In this document: positions 10,540 through 22,483 of the stretch, piece by piece | Layout: each line of letters opens with the position of its first letter | How positions within the stretch are numbered: position 1 is the first letter of the stretch | NCBI GenBank assembly: GCA_015039465.1 | Contig: MU130378.1 | Span: 686,570-750,569, forward strand | DNA: 64,000 nt | Direction: 5' to 3' | From: Phlegmacium glaucopus | Taxonomy: Eukaryota; Basidiomycota; Agaricomycetes; Agaricales; Cortinariaceae | Translations under genes and position numbers: made by a program | The notes under the pieces: generated by a model | Seen by the model: the letters and a program-made list of their open reading frames with translations, nothing else | What the model was told of the DNA's origin: nothing | Database searches by the model: none

Positions 10540-12909
10540 ATGCCCTCACCCAGTAGAATGGACGTCGATAGATCCCCACATCGTCACTCGTAAGCTTTCA
10601 AGATTCATTGAATCTTTATTGTCTTAAATATAGATTGACAGGTCTACTGATACGCTTCGTACTAGACGTTCTCATCGATCTCCGTCAAGAGAAAGAGAGA
10701 GAAGAGACAGGCGAAGGGATAAGGGTGAAGTGGACGAAAAAAAGAAGCGAAGTCGCAGTCGTGACAGAGGAAGTGACAGAGGCTATCGAGACCGTTCGCG
10801 TGATAGATACAGGGACAGAGACCGGGACAGAGAACGACGTCGTGAAAGAGATGGCGAAAGGGCCCACCGCAGTAACCGACATGACGGTCCAGATGGCCGA
10901 CACGGTTACAAGGATCGTGACCGCGAGAGAGACCGAGACGACAAGGATCGTGATCGCAGGCGCAAGAGAGGTGACGATTATGAGGGATCTGAGCGTGGTC
11001 AGGACGACAGAGTCAAAAGGAAAAAATCAGAAATACTTGACGACTATCCACAGCCACCACAGCAACCACCACCGCCACCGCCACCGCCTTCTGGTTTACC
11101 TCCGCCGCCGCCTCCTCCACGTGATAGTCCCCGTTCAGTTCGTTCATCTGAGCGAAGAAACGGCGACCTGCGAGAGGAGTACGACGATTCATCAAGAAGC
11201 GAAAGAAGTAGGCGTGATGGTCGCCGTTATGTCGATGATGACGATCTTATGAGCCTTCCAAAAAGCCCTCCACCCCCAGTCAGGTATATGAACACCGTCT
11301 TCATAGTTCGAGTTAACCGTCTGCTGACATGAGCATAACATAAACTAGACGTGATTCTCCTGCCTATGCGTCTTATGAAACACCTTTGGACGAGCCATAC
11401 AACCCTGATGAACCGAAAGAGGATGACTCTGAAGCACGATCTGTTTTTGTTTCTCAACTCGCTGCTCGCTTGACAGCCAAAGACCTAGGTTACTTTTTCG
11501 AAGACAAACTCGGAGAAGGTACAGTGATGGACTCAAGAATCGTCACTGATAGGTTGTCTCGTCGATCGAAAGGGTGCGTGTATGCACAATACACAATGTG
11601 TTTACTGACAGATTTCATTCTGCTAGCATTGGTTATGTTGAGTTTCGAACGATTGATCTTGTAGAAAAAGCCCTTGCTCTGTCAGGAACCGTAGTGATGG
11701 GGTTGCCCATCATGGTGCAACTCACTGAATCGGAGAGAAATAAGCTTCACCCAGGCGATGGGTATGTCTATATTGAAATTTTGTTTGTTGATCTGACGTC
11801 TGGGACAGGAGCCTCAATCTTCCACCTGGCGTAACGTCATCTCATGGTTCAATGCAGTGAGTCTTCTCTCTCTCTCTCTCTCTTGCTCGAGTATCACTCA
11901 TTAATCATGGTTGTGAACAAGATTATATGTCGGATCATTGCACTTTAATCTTTCCGAAACCGATATCAAACAGGTGTTTGAACCTTTTGGGGAACTTGAA
12001 TTTGTCGATCTTCACAGAGACCCTATGACAGGACGCAGCAAAGGCTATGCTTTCGTACAGTCAGTTTTTTATCATTATTCATGCTTTGGACAGCTAACTG
12101 ACTTGGCTTCAGATACAAGAGAGCTGAAGATGCGCGAATGGCACTCGAACAGATGGAGGGTTTCGAATTAGCTGGTCGTACTGTATGACTTTTTATTTTT
12201 TATTTTGCTTCCAGCTGCTCAAACCTTTTGACAGCTACGCGTAAACACCGTCCACGAAAAAGGCACAGCTAAGTACACTCAACAAGATTCTTTGGACGAA
12301 GCGGGCGGTGATTCTTCTCTTTTTCTGTTATATCTTCTGCAATGACTCATCAGTAATTCTAGGTGGTAATTTGAATGCCGCCTCTCGTCAAGCGCTGATG
12401 CAGAAACTTGCCAGGACTGAATCAGCTCCTTCTCTTCCAGAGCCAATGTGAATGTGAATTTTATTCCTTACGAGCATTGCTGACTTAAAAACGTAGTGCG
12501 AGACCGAACATTCCTCAAGCTATGCAGTCGCGTTCAGTCTTGTTGAAAAATATGTTCGATCCCGACGAGTCAGCATTTCTGATCATTATTAATACCCTGT
12601 TTCTGACTTTCTTGTAATCAGAGAAAGTGAACGTGATTGGGACAAGGATCTCGCCGAGGATGTCAAAGGGGAATGTGAGAGCAAGTATGGTCCTGTGACT
12701 GCAATCAAAGTGGAGAAGGAGACACAAGTGAGGACTGGAGTTCATTTTGCTTACTTGTTGCTGACCCTACGTAGGGCGAGATCTACGTCAAATTCGATGC
12801 CATCGAAAACGCCAAAAAGGCTGTCCAAGGACTTAATGGCCGTTGGTTTGGTGGACGACAAGTATCTGCAGCCTTCATCTCTGACGCTATCATGCAAGCC
12901 CATCAGTAG
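10540..12909 (+). CDS. CC1-like (RBM39/Rsd1) splicing factor
   Basis: Nuclear pre-mRNA splicing factor of the CC1/RBM39 family. The ATG at 10540 opens MPSPSRMDVDRSP; a second exon from 10666 encodes a long Arg/Ser/Asp-rich (RS/RD) region, then polyproline runs and SLPKSPPPP. RRM1 starts at ARSVFVSQLAARLTAKDLG and contains IGYVEF. RRM2 starts at LYVGSLHFNLSETDIKQVF with RSKGYAFVQY and MEGFELAGRTLRVN. The C-terminal part (ECESKYGPVTAIKVE, GEIYVKF, LNGRWFGGRQVSAAFI) is the U2AF-homology motif that binds UHM ligands such as SF3B1/U2AF65. It ends DAIMQAHQ-TAG at 12907. At least nine short introns are present; one holds a TC microsatellite (about 11864-11883). The gene is complete. Confidence 0.92.
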
Positions 12910-13379
12910 GCAACATGGGCTAAGCAGACCCCAAAAGAAATCTCACTGAATCATTTTTCTTCTTTGACAACAGATCCTCCTAATAACATTCGTTTGACTA
13001 TCTTTTTTTCTTTTTATTTTGATGTTATGTTATCTCAAATCGCCGTAATGTGCAGATCTTCCGTCTTCTCTTTAAGGCCGTCGTCCTGGTTATCGCTACC
13101 AGGCAGGTTCCACGTTGATAACTTCTCGACGGTTGTCGTGCCTTCACCTCAAATGTTTTTTTTCTGCGTTAGATTAACACAGCGAGAATAATATTTCTTC
13201 ATGCAACTTCAAAGGTCGAATAACGAACAAGTCAACATGAGATATGTTCATTCATCCATGGTTTGGACCCCGAATTTTGTGGACTGCTCGACACACTGAT
13301 GGACTGAGTTCAGATCGCATCCTTCGGGTGTAATATTTCCATCTTTCAGGTTCCTTTATACATCGTGGGTGTCTTGCCA
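12910..13379. other. Convergent intergenic region
   Basis: Lies between the 3' ends of the splicing factor and the MFS transporter. It is T-rich near 13000-13030, fitting a 3' untranslated region and polyadenylation area. No gene is supported. Confidence 0.6.
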
Positions 13380-15885
13380 CTAATACATATAACGGAAGGA
13401 TGGGGACCTCGGACCGTCACCCAATGCTTCCGTGTTCACATCAGCTGCAGTAATGTTCACGCCTTGGTCTTTGTTCCTCCTGCGATTTTCAATTCTCATA
13501 TATATCCCAGTGCTGGAAACAGCTTCTGTTAGTTCGCAATTAGGAACCAAATGTTCAAACGCACGATGCGACTAGTAGTAGACACAAGCCACCAAACGCA
13601 GCTGCGAAAGTTGCCCTCCAGTCAGGCAATGATCGTTGACGTCCGTCCAACAATATTGCACTGCTTACCAGAAGTTGCCAGAGCTTTTGACAAGGTTAGA
13701 CTTTATGAATATAGCAAGCAATTGTAACTCCTACCCGGTATATATTTTGGTTCGTCTTGTGCCCTGAAAACGTTTGTAGATATTAAACCGGACGAATTTG
13801 CGATAGCGACTTCGAGGAAACAAGTAAGATAAATATTCTGGCTCGTGAGCAGTTACGTACCCATTACAGCGGCAACCACTGCCCGCCTTGATTCACTAGG
13901 TGTGTTATTGGAGTACCATGCACTGACCAAAACCGATGGAGCAAATGCCTATGGTCTACGTAAGCAAATATATTTCTAGTCAAGGTCATAAGGAGAAACC
14001 TACCCCACTTGTCAGCAGGAAACAAGCAAAATATGCAACATGTCGATGTTTCAAAACATCGATTGATCCCAAAATAATAAAGCCAGTCAGCGCTGTGGCT
14101 AAGGCTATACATCTAGCATTCAAAAGTTCCGAGCGTTAGGTCCTGTTCAACTTGGATATTGCACCAACATACATGTGAAAGGAGCGTTCTCGAAAATAAT
14201 CAGAAGAAAAGGTGAGCAACAGTAAAGCAACGGTTCCAACGATGTTTGGAGCAACCGTCAGTAAATTTGTGCGAATGGTGGAATAGCCAAGGCTTGCGAC
14301 TATCTGGGGTAAGAAATTGTTGACGCTGGCAAGAGGCACCCCAAATGATAGACTGATCATTGCCCAGAGCCTGGATGGGTAAAATTGTTGTTTTAAGATA
14401 CAGATACAGATGAATAATGTCAATAATGTCATACCAATACATCGGATCTGCAAACGGCTTGAACGCGTCACGGATATTGAGACGCTCGTCGACGACAACG
14501 GATGAATCTGCCAGGATTCTCGATTTTGCCACTACCTTTTGTCGTTCATTAAGCCTCGTCCAGGTAGATGGGGAGAGCGGCAACCAGAACCAGGCAAAGA
14601 TAGCAAAGAAGATAGTCCCGGCACCTAGGTAAGCATCAGCAGAGGTATTGAAAGAGAACGTGATTTTAAAGCTAAACAACGTACCTTCTATCCAGAACAA
14701 GAACTGCCAGGAATGATACTTCGGATTGTGGATGTGAAAGACACCGTAGGCAATGAGACCTGCATGTGCAGCTGGGTATAAGACAACTGCAGAAGAACAG
14801 AGTCCAGCACGTTACCCGAAAAGGCGCCTGATATCGACGACGCAGCTTTGGTTAACATTTAGACGTGTCTTTTACTCGATATCATTAGGTGTTCGTACCA
14901 TAAAACAAACCAACTCGCGAAGCTAGTTCATTTCTCTTGTAAAATGTCGACAGATAGAAAACAACGCCAGGAAGCATAGGCGCTTCGAATATTCCCAGAA
15001 AAAAACGAATGGCAAAGATTTCTAAACCAGATGTCAATCATGAAGTTATATTGAACGCAAACCAAGACGAACGTGAAAAGTTCTTGGCAATTGCGGCAAA
15101 TATTGACCTTAAATGGTGATACAAGTTAATGAAGGAATAAGAAAGGCTGTCTGGAGATTGGAATGTGCTAACATTGAACCCTATAAGTCGATCTAAACCG
15201 TATTGACACAGGAAGATAAAATGATTCATCCTTACGAATCCCAGCATCATCAACGGCAGCACACGAGCCGCTGAGAATTTCTTGACGAGCAAAGAAATGG
15301 GTGTGCCAAATCTGAAAGTTTCATCCGTTAGCAAGATTTCTATCAGAGGGGAAAGCATGGTCAAATATTACAGGCAGAATGGAACCTGGATTTGACAGAC
15401 ATCAGTATCGCAGTCAAAGGCTTGAAAATATTGCAAGCTTTACATAGAAAATCATGACAAGGAGATAATACTGCGAGAATAATGCAATCTATCAGGATTT
15501 TAACAGGGGTAAGGGTCCGTTAAAAACACCTGATTCCCAGTGAGGTGGATATCCTGCGAAGGTTACAATCAGCGTTATATAGTAGTAGTAGCCTGAGGAC
15601 AATTTAGCAGAAATATTGTAAACTGACCTTATCCCATCCATCGGTTTTAGCATTTCCAACATTACCTTTATCGAGGGCATTAAACAAATACCTATTCGGT
15701 TCAAAATGCAAACTTCAAGAAAAAAAAGGTTGAATGACCAACATGAGTGCCAAGGGTGGCAAAAGAAAGACATCGAATTTGCGACGAAGACTGGCCTCTT
15801 CCTTCAGAGGCACTAGATCAGAATGTTCTATACTGTCTGATTCTTTTGGAAGTTTTTCTTCGTCGGTATAATTGGCTTTGTCCAT
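13380..15885 (-). CDS. MFS transporter, anion:cation symporter (allantoate/nicotinate-type) family
   Basis: Plasma-membrane permease of the fungal Dal5/Tna1-like major facilitator family, which imports small organic anions such as allantoate, vitamins or nicotinate. The start MDKANYTDEEKLPKES is followed by LRRKFDVFLLPPLALM, LYLFNALDKGNVGNAKTDG, DIHLTGNQYYLLVMIFYVPF, IRFFLGIFEAPMLPG and FYKRNELASRVGLFY. Next come SISGAFSGLIAYGVF, WQFLFWIEG, FAIFAWFWLPLSPSTW, NNFLPQIVASLGYST and the late SAWYSNNTPSESRRAV block. The end RIENRRRNKDQGVN is the usual cytosolic tail. About 12 membrane spans and more than 12 introns are inferred. One junction near 15095-15235, after MMLGF, does not resolve cleanly: the frame stays open through the presumed intron, but no donor and acceptor pair keeps phase. 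The substrate is not determinable. Confidence 0.82.
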
Positions 15886-16157
15886 GATACTTACTCGCTG
15901 GTAGGGGCCCGGGTAGAAGGGTTAGAACAACTTCTTAGAGAGAATTACGTCTATTTAAAATAGTCGTATATGGCATAAGTCCTTTCGTAAAAGCTCCGTA
16001 GGGAATGAAAAGACCCAGGTCTACAGGACCAGCATGATAAAGAACTCCACGAAAATAGGCTTTGCGGGCCCGGGCCTATGCATTACGACCGGAGTCTCCG
16101 GACCGCTATATCCTGCGTCATCTGATAATATACACATTGTCTTAATACCTGCCCAAC

Positions 16158-16708
16158 ATGTCCGTCGAAAAGATAAACTCCACCGAGAACGCAAATTTAA
16201 GTCATATCCTCTGTCAGTCGATGTCTTGCATATCATTACCAGTATCCTGACCAATACCGGCGATTCTAGCCCATGCAACAAAAGTCCCTGGTCTAATCTT
16301 TCTGAGTGGTCAAGTTCCAGCTGACAAGTCAGGAAAAATAGTTGAAGGTGGCATAAAAGAGCACACTGTATGAACACATGACTACTTATTGGTTGTTGAG
16401 CCCCCCCCCCATCCCTATATCTTCCATAGGCTCAATGCATCAAGAATCTCGGAAACGTATTGGAGGCCGCAGGCTCATCGTGGGAGAAGGTAGTCAAAGT
16501 CAATGTGTATTTAAAAGATATGGACAACTTTTCTGCGATGAACGAGGTGTATGAAAAGGTAAGACCGGAGATACAAAAAAGAAAATTGCGATAATCTCAC
16601 CTCCGAAAATAGTTGCTGCCATCTCCGAAACCCGCAAGAACCTGCATTCAAGCTGCAAAACTTCCAAGCGATGTCGATGTCGAGATAGAGGCCATTGCAG
16701 CCACTTGA
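16158..16708 (+). CDS. RidA/YjgF/UK114 family enamine-imine deaminase
   Basis: Small protein that hydrolyses reactive 2-aminoacrylate and related enamines/imines released by PLP enzymes; found in cytosol or mitochondria. Exon 1 is 16158-16200 ([14 protein letters not shown]). Exon 2 begins near 16273 ([19 protein letters not shown], then [12 protein letters not shown]). Exon 3 starts near 16424 ([20 protein letters not shown], then [19 protein letters not shown]). Exon 4 gives [16 protein letters not shown] and [11 protein letters not shown], ending at the TGA at 16706. The conserved Arg of the RidA active site is in PARTCIQ. The first intron has a weak GTCATA donor, so the N-terminus is the least certain part. 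Intron 2 contains a C10 run. Divergent from the MFS transporter (272 bp), with a D-serine-dehydratase-like gene 2 kb downstream. Confidence 0.85.
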
Positions 16709-16918
16709 ATGATGTGATGTGGAAGCTGAAAACTGAGTTGTTCGATGTAGACAAGTACGCGTTTGATCTTCATTTGTAAGTTACTTGACCCAAAAGGCCA
16801 TTGGCATATCTTGAAATTAAATTGTTTTGCATGGGTGATCGTGCATAACTTTTGTATACTTTAAGATTATAGGGCGGACCACAGCAGCAGCTCACACTCC
16901 CTCAGAGTAATCCATTTA

Positions 16919-18433
16919 CTACTTAACAGCATTAAAAAGGCTGCCAGCGTGACTTGACCTCGCCCTGTCCAGCGGATATTCCCGAGCACGCTTCGAAATG
17001 GGGGTTGGGTTGGGGGTGGTACGTGCACGCTTACTAGGGCCGGCAGCAGTTTCAAATATTGACGCCTCAAGCGCACGACAAAGCGCTTCAAATAAGCGGC
17101 GAGAGTCTTCTGCAGTGAACCCCCCAAGTGTCATTGCCTTAATCAAAGGCTTGAACTTCAACGAGATTTGGGGGACCTGGTAAAAACAATTCGAATGAAC
17201 CGAAAAAAAGGGAAATCAACAAACTCACATCTGAGAGAAGTCTATCGATCATCGTGGCACTGTCTTGAACGTCTTTTTTGAAGGGACATGGGTCTAGCTC
17301 CTCAAGTTCTCGGGTAGGCGACCCCGGTAAAGAAGAGGATAAAGTTGGTCCTTTCCAAATATAAGATGCGTTCGTGTAGTTTACCAGGTAGTATTTAACG
17401 GGGTAAGAAACCCTATCAAATTGTTGTGGACCTATGCATCCAGAAGTCAGGGAGGCGCTGCTTAAATCAACCATGTACGAAGAAGGTTCTGCACAATTCA
17501 GACCGGCTATAGATCGTTCATGAAGAAAGGAAACTCCCTTTTTAACTATTAGAAAAAATAGTACTGTCACGATGAGTGAATGGAATACCTCTAGAATTTG
17601 GCGGGAAAAATCAATGTAATGCGACACTCTGATAAGTGGGGGCTGATTGTATTCCGAAAGACGTTGTAGGCAAAGATAGACATCATCAGCCCTTTCAACC
17701 GCTCGTAGGATGTGAGGTGCTGGATTCCAAGGGTCGTCCCTGGATTCAGGGAGATTTAATTCAAGGAGCAAACGCAGTTCCGAAGAAGAACGCTGCAGAC
17801 GTTTGATCATCAGTGAAGGAGAGATCACAGAATGTTTTCCAAAGTCCGAGAAAATCTTTGAAGAGGAATGTAAGCGTCACGATAACCTAGTAGAATTGAA
17901 CAAAGCCATGTACCAAGTTCCTGTGGTCAAAAGGATCAGGTCTCAAGTTGAGCAGGTAATCAACAATTTCGTCATAGTCACTGGCAGAAGGTTTAGATTT
18001 ACTTAAAGGAAAAAAAAAAACAAGATATTATAACTTCAAAAACTTACATGGCGTCATATGACGTGCCGGACGTCGAGGATATAACCGACTCTGATTTAGA
18101 GGAGGAGCGAGAAGAGCGAGAGGTAAGGAGAAGATAATTCAAATCCTGTTCATAATGGAATCCGTGGTCTGCGCCTTTGATTCTGGGCATGCGTTCTAGT
18201 GGATGTCCAAAGAACTTCTCTGGGTATTCATCTTCTAGAGTAGAATCGCTATATCCGCCGTCCGTGTCCGAATTATCATTGTCGGAGTGTTCTGGAGATG
18301 TGTAGATGCTGGCACCGAAAAAACTACCTTCCCTGAGTGGTGAAGAGGCTGAAAGGATTGGCTTAGCAGATGTAGTCTTCAGCGGTAGGAGTTGAGAGGA
18401 AGTATCTGAAAATGTTTTGTGATTTGTGGACAT
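16919..18433 (-). CDS. Degenerate protein-kinase-like protein
   Basis: Basidiomycete-type protein with a protein-kinase fold but missing catalytic residues. The N-terminus (MSTNHKTFSDTSSQLLPLK, then a Ser/Asp-rich stretch) is probably disordered. The kinase-like part runs through SSELRLLLELNLPESRDDPW, ILRAVERADDVYLCLQRL and IDFSRQILEGVSFLHERSIA. Where active kinases have HRDxxxxN this protein has GLNCAEPSS (17496-17504 encodes GLN). Where DFG is expected, VKYYLVNYTNASYI gives NYT (17373-17381). Catalytic Asp, Asn and DFG Asp are therefore all replaced. The tail has IDRLLSDVPQISLKFKPLIK and a basic PSKRART region. The exon layout between about 17830 and 18010 is uncertain. A regulatory or scaffold role is inference. 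Confidence 0.72.
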
Positions 18434-18787
18434 GATGGTACCAATGATAGTGTGCAGAATAGGGGTGCATGACGGATCCTAGCTAACCAAGAAGTCTTAG
18501 ACCCGCGGCTAGAGATTCGGAGCCAAAAGATGAGGAAAGAAGTATGAGATATAGCAAATTCCAACTTCAAGAGTTACATACGTTACATACTCGATCTTGT
18601 TCTTGTTCTCGTCTACTACGGGCAACTACAGGTTGAACAAGTCAGATTCCAGAATTTCAAACTGCATTTTTAGATTTGCCTAATTATAGAGCTCACAAGT
18701 TGATAAACACATGGTCCGGCATGATACTCCCATCGATCCATTTGACCGCTTCCAGGTTGCGCTATCTCCCTGCGAGGCTCTCAAACA
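18434..18787. other. Divergent intergenic region
   Basis: Lies between the starts of the kinase-like gene and the D-serine-dehydratase-like gene and should hold both promoters. No ORF with recognisable content. Confidence 0.6.
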
Positions 18788-20290
18788 ATGATTTCCCAGT
18801 CCGAAACTCCCTACAATTTATCCTTCCAGCCAGATAAAGATGCGTTGCTTGACAAGTACCTCGGCAAATCGTCAGATACATTGAGGACTCCTGCCATGAT
18901 CATAGATCGTAGGGTATTCGCCAGGAATTGCTCGAGTATGCATAGAAAAGCCAGGGAGTGGGGAGCTTCTTTTCGTGCTCATCTTAAAACGCACAAGGTA
19001 GGTTTAGTTATCAATACATACTCACCGAAATGTACATCGACCGGCCATTTAGACCGCTGAAGGACCGAGGCTTCAACTCGTCTCTGAGGAGGACCAGACT
19101 AATGCTGTCATTGTCTCTACATTAATGGAGGCTTGGGGGGTAGTGCAAGCTGGCCTGGTAGCTGATCGGACTGTTAAGGATGTCAGTCAGAATTTTCTCG
19201 TCATTGAATACCGAATGTGAAATGGCTCCATAACTAGATTTTATACGGTCTTCCCGTAGCAATAAATAAAGTCCAAGACCTTTCGAAACTTCGTCTTGAG
19301 CTCCAGAAGTATGATGGAGAACTGAGGCTTTTGGTTGATCACCCTGATCAAGTGCGGTTTTTGGAGGCGTATGAAACAGAACAAATCGCAAGCAAACGTT
19401 GGTCTGTATTTGTGAAGATAAACGGTGGGCAAAAGTAAGCGGAAAGAGTCATTATAATGTTTAATGCTAATTTGTGCAGTCGTGCTGGCGTCTCACCAGG
19501 GTCTCCTGAATTCTATGCCCTTCTCGATGTTTTGTTAAAATCATTTGCTATCAACCTACACGGATTTTATGGACATGCTGGGAATGCTTACGCATCTACG
19601 TCTCTACCCGAGGCCTCTAATTTCTTATCTGGTGAAGTCGCGGCTGTCAACGATGCCGCAATGGCAGCCCTGGAAATAATAACTCGTTGTACACCATCAG
19701 CAACACTTACGCAACCATTTGTTCTCTCAGTTGGATCCACTCCCACAGCTCATGCAGCCGGTCTGGAAACGAGGAAATTGCTTGCTCAGGTCCTTCATGG
19801 TACCCTTGAGCTGCATGCGGGGAATTATCCAATGCTGGATTTACAACAACAACACACTGGCTTGATAGACCGTACCCTTATATCTCAGCGAGTTCAAGCA
19901 ACAGTAATTTCTTACTATCCCGGAAGAGGCAGCGATGGCACAGACGAGGCTATGATTGACGCTGGAGCTATAGCATTTAGCAAGGATACCGGTCCATCTG
20001 GGGGTTATGGCGACGTCCTAGGCTATCCCTGGCAGCTTACAAGAATGTCGCAGGAGCATGGAATATTGACAAAGACAGACAAGGACTCGAGCGAGGCACT
20101 GAAAGTGGGAACGCTAGTCAACATTGTTGGGCAACACGCTTGCTTGATTGCTGCAGTATGTAATTCTTTGATAATTTAGATTCCCTATTAACTCATTTTC
20201 GAGGCATATCCCTGGTATTATATCGTTGACGCTGAGGAAGAGGATGGAACAAAAGTGGTAGATATATGGGTACCTTGGAAGGGTTGGTAA
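18788..20290 (+). CDS. Zn-dependent D-serine dehydratase-like / D-threonine aldolase-like PLP enzyme
   Basis: Fold-type III PLP enzyme of the eukaryotic Dsd1 type, which deaminates D-serine to pyruvate and ammonia, with relatives that cleave D-threonine. The ATG at 18788 opens MISQSETPYNL. LRTPAMIIDRRVFARNCSSM is the alanine-racemase-like N-terminus and FRAHLKTHK holds the PLP lysine (exon 1 ends at 18997). Later blocks are LVSEEDQTNAVIVSTLMEAW, YGLPVAINKVQDL, SRAGVSPGSPEFYALL, NLHGFYGHAGNAY, FVLSVGSTPTAH and ELHAGNYPMLDLQQ. The C-terminal part carries VGQHACLIAA, whose His and Cys correspond to the zinc ligands of Dsd1, and ends DAEEEDGTKVVDIWVPWKGW. Length and motifs look complete. The nearby RidA fits with detoxifying the aminoacrylate intermediate. 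Confidence 0.9.
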
Positions 20291-20464
20291 AGAAGTGCAT
20301 GCAGCGTTAGTGTATAAATAAGAAGCACGTGACATTCAACATTCATCAACTGAGGCAAGCTTGTTGAAACAGTGTGGCCATGAGGCATTTCAGAGGTCTT
20401 GGATCCTGAATCGTGCGCTTATTTCAGCGGTCTTTCGTTCGTTATATTCTTATTAACACTCGCT

Positions 20465-21557
<1,093 letters not shown>

Positions 21558-22483
21558 AGATGCATATAGTGCGTTCTTCTAACCTTACAAAATCTCATGC
21601 TCATCTTGAGTCCTTGCAGCAATGTACCACGCCATTTTTATTTTCCCCCGTTCCTAAAGTCATATCCCTTCACATGGATCAGCACTACGTCGTAAGTCTA
21701 CGTCATACCATTACTCTCGGCCCGGCCCTCATGGACTTTTTCCTCTTAGTTACGCGGAGACGTTTACTTCAATGTTGCTGAAAGGAAATTCATGAATTTT
21801 TACTTCATTCTAGACCATCTACATTCTGCTAATTCTTGCCCTCATCTATTGGATAATATGTATGTCTTAAGATCTTGAAATTACTCTCTTTCTTGGCGTT
21901 GTCGCTCTGTCCACATGAACTGTTACGCCAGCAGACTCTACCAGGCTTTCTACTGCATGCTTTGGCATGGTTCTGCAAAGCGTGTAACTTCACTCCGCAT
22001 AAATAATCCATGGACCGACCGGTCGTGCAATAACCCGGAGTCATCGGATGTGGCAAGTTTTCCCATGGTTCTGCCAATTGATAACCGAAATGACCATGTC
22101 CATCCCGGTGCTCAATATTCTTTGCCCAGAAGCAGTCATTTTCGTCTATCGCCCGATATTCATGATAGGATACTGCGGTCTTTGATGTATTTGGATAGCG
22201 TGCAACCTCATCAACTGGCTGGCAACTGACCTTCAAGCCATGCTAGGAAATAAATCGACCACATGTCAGGTTGACACGTATCCTATATCTGTTATCATGG
22301 GAGAAAGCCTAATGTTATCCATTTGACCGAAAGGTCAACCACTCCTACAAATATGACTCTTCACACATCCAGAGTACTTAGTGGTGCTCTCTGAGGTACC
22401 TTGGTGAGAGTTCATTTCTTCCTTTCATGTTCTCCCTGGCCCGAATCGCGGCCAGTGCTTAAATTTGTGTCCCTTGATTGCTG
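21558..22483. other. Intergenic region
   Basis: No supported gene. A minus-strand frame at 21829-22236 (135 codons, Cys- and His-rich) has no recognisable domain and no fitting splice sites, so I do not annotate it. The stretch should include the RAB4 3' end and the promoter of the membrane protein gene at 22484. Confidence 0.5.

Noticed and set aside
15530..15660. Suspected frameshift in the MFS gene at TDG-DIHLTGNQ
   Set aside because: Re-reading the complement strand shows GAT GGA TGG GAT AAG before the donor, so TDGWDK joins DIHLTGNQ in phase.
21829..22236. 135-codon minus-strand ORF rich in Cys and His
   Set aside because: No domain, no conserved-looking blocks and no introns, unlike its intron-rich neighbours.
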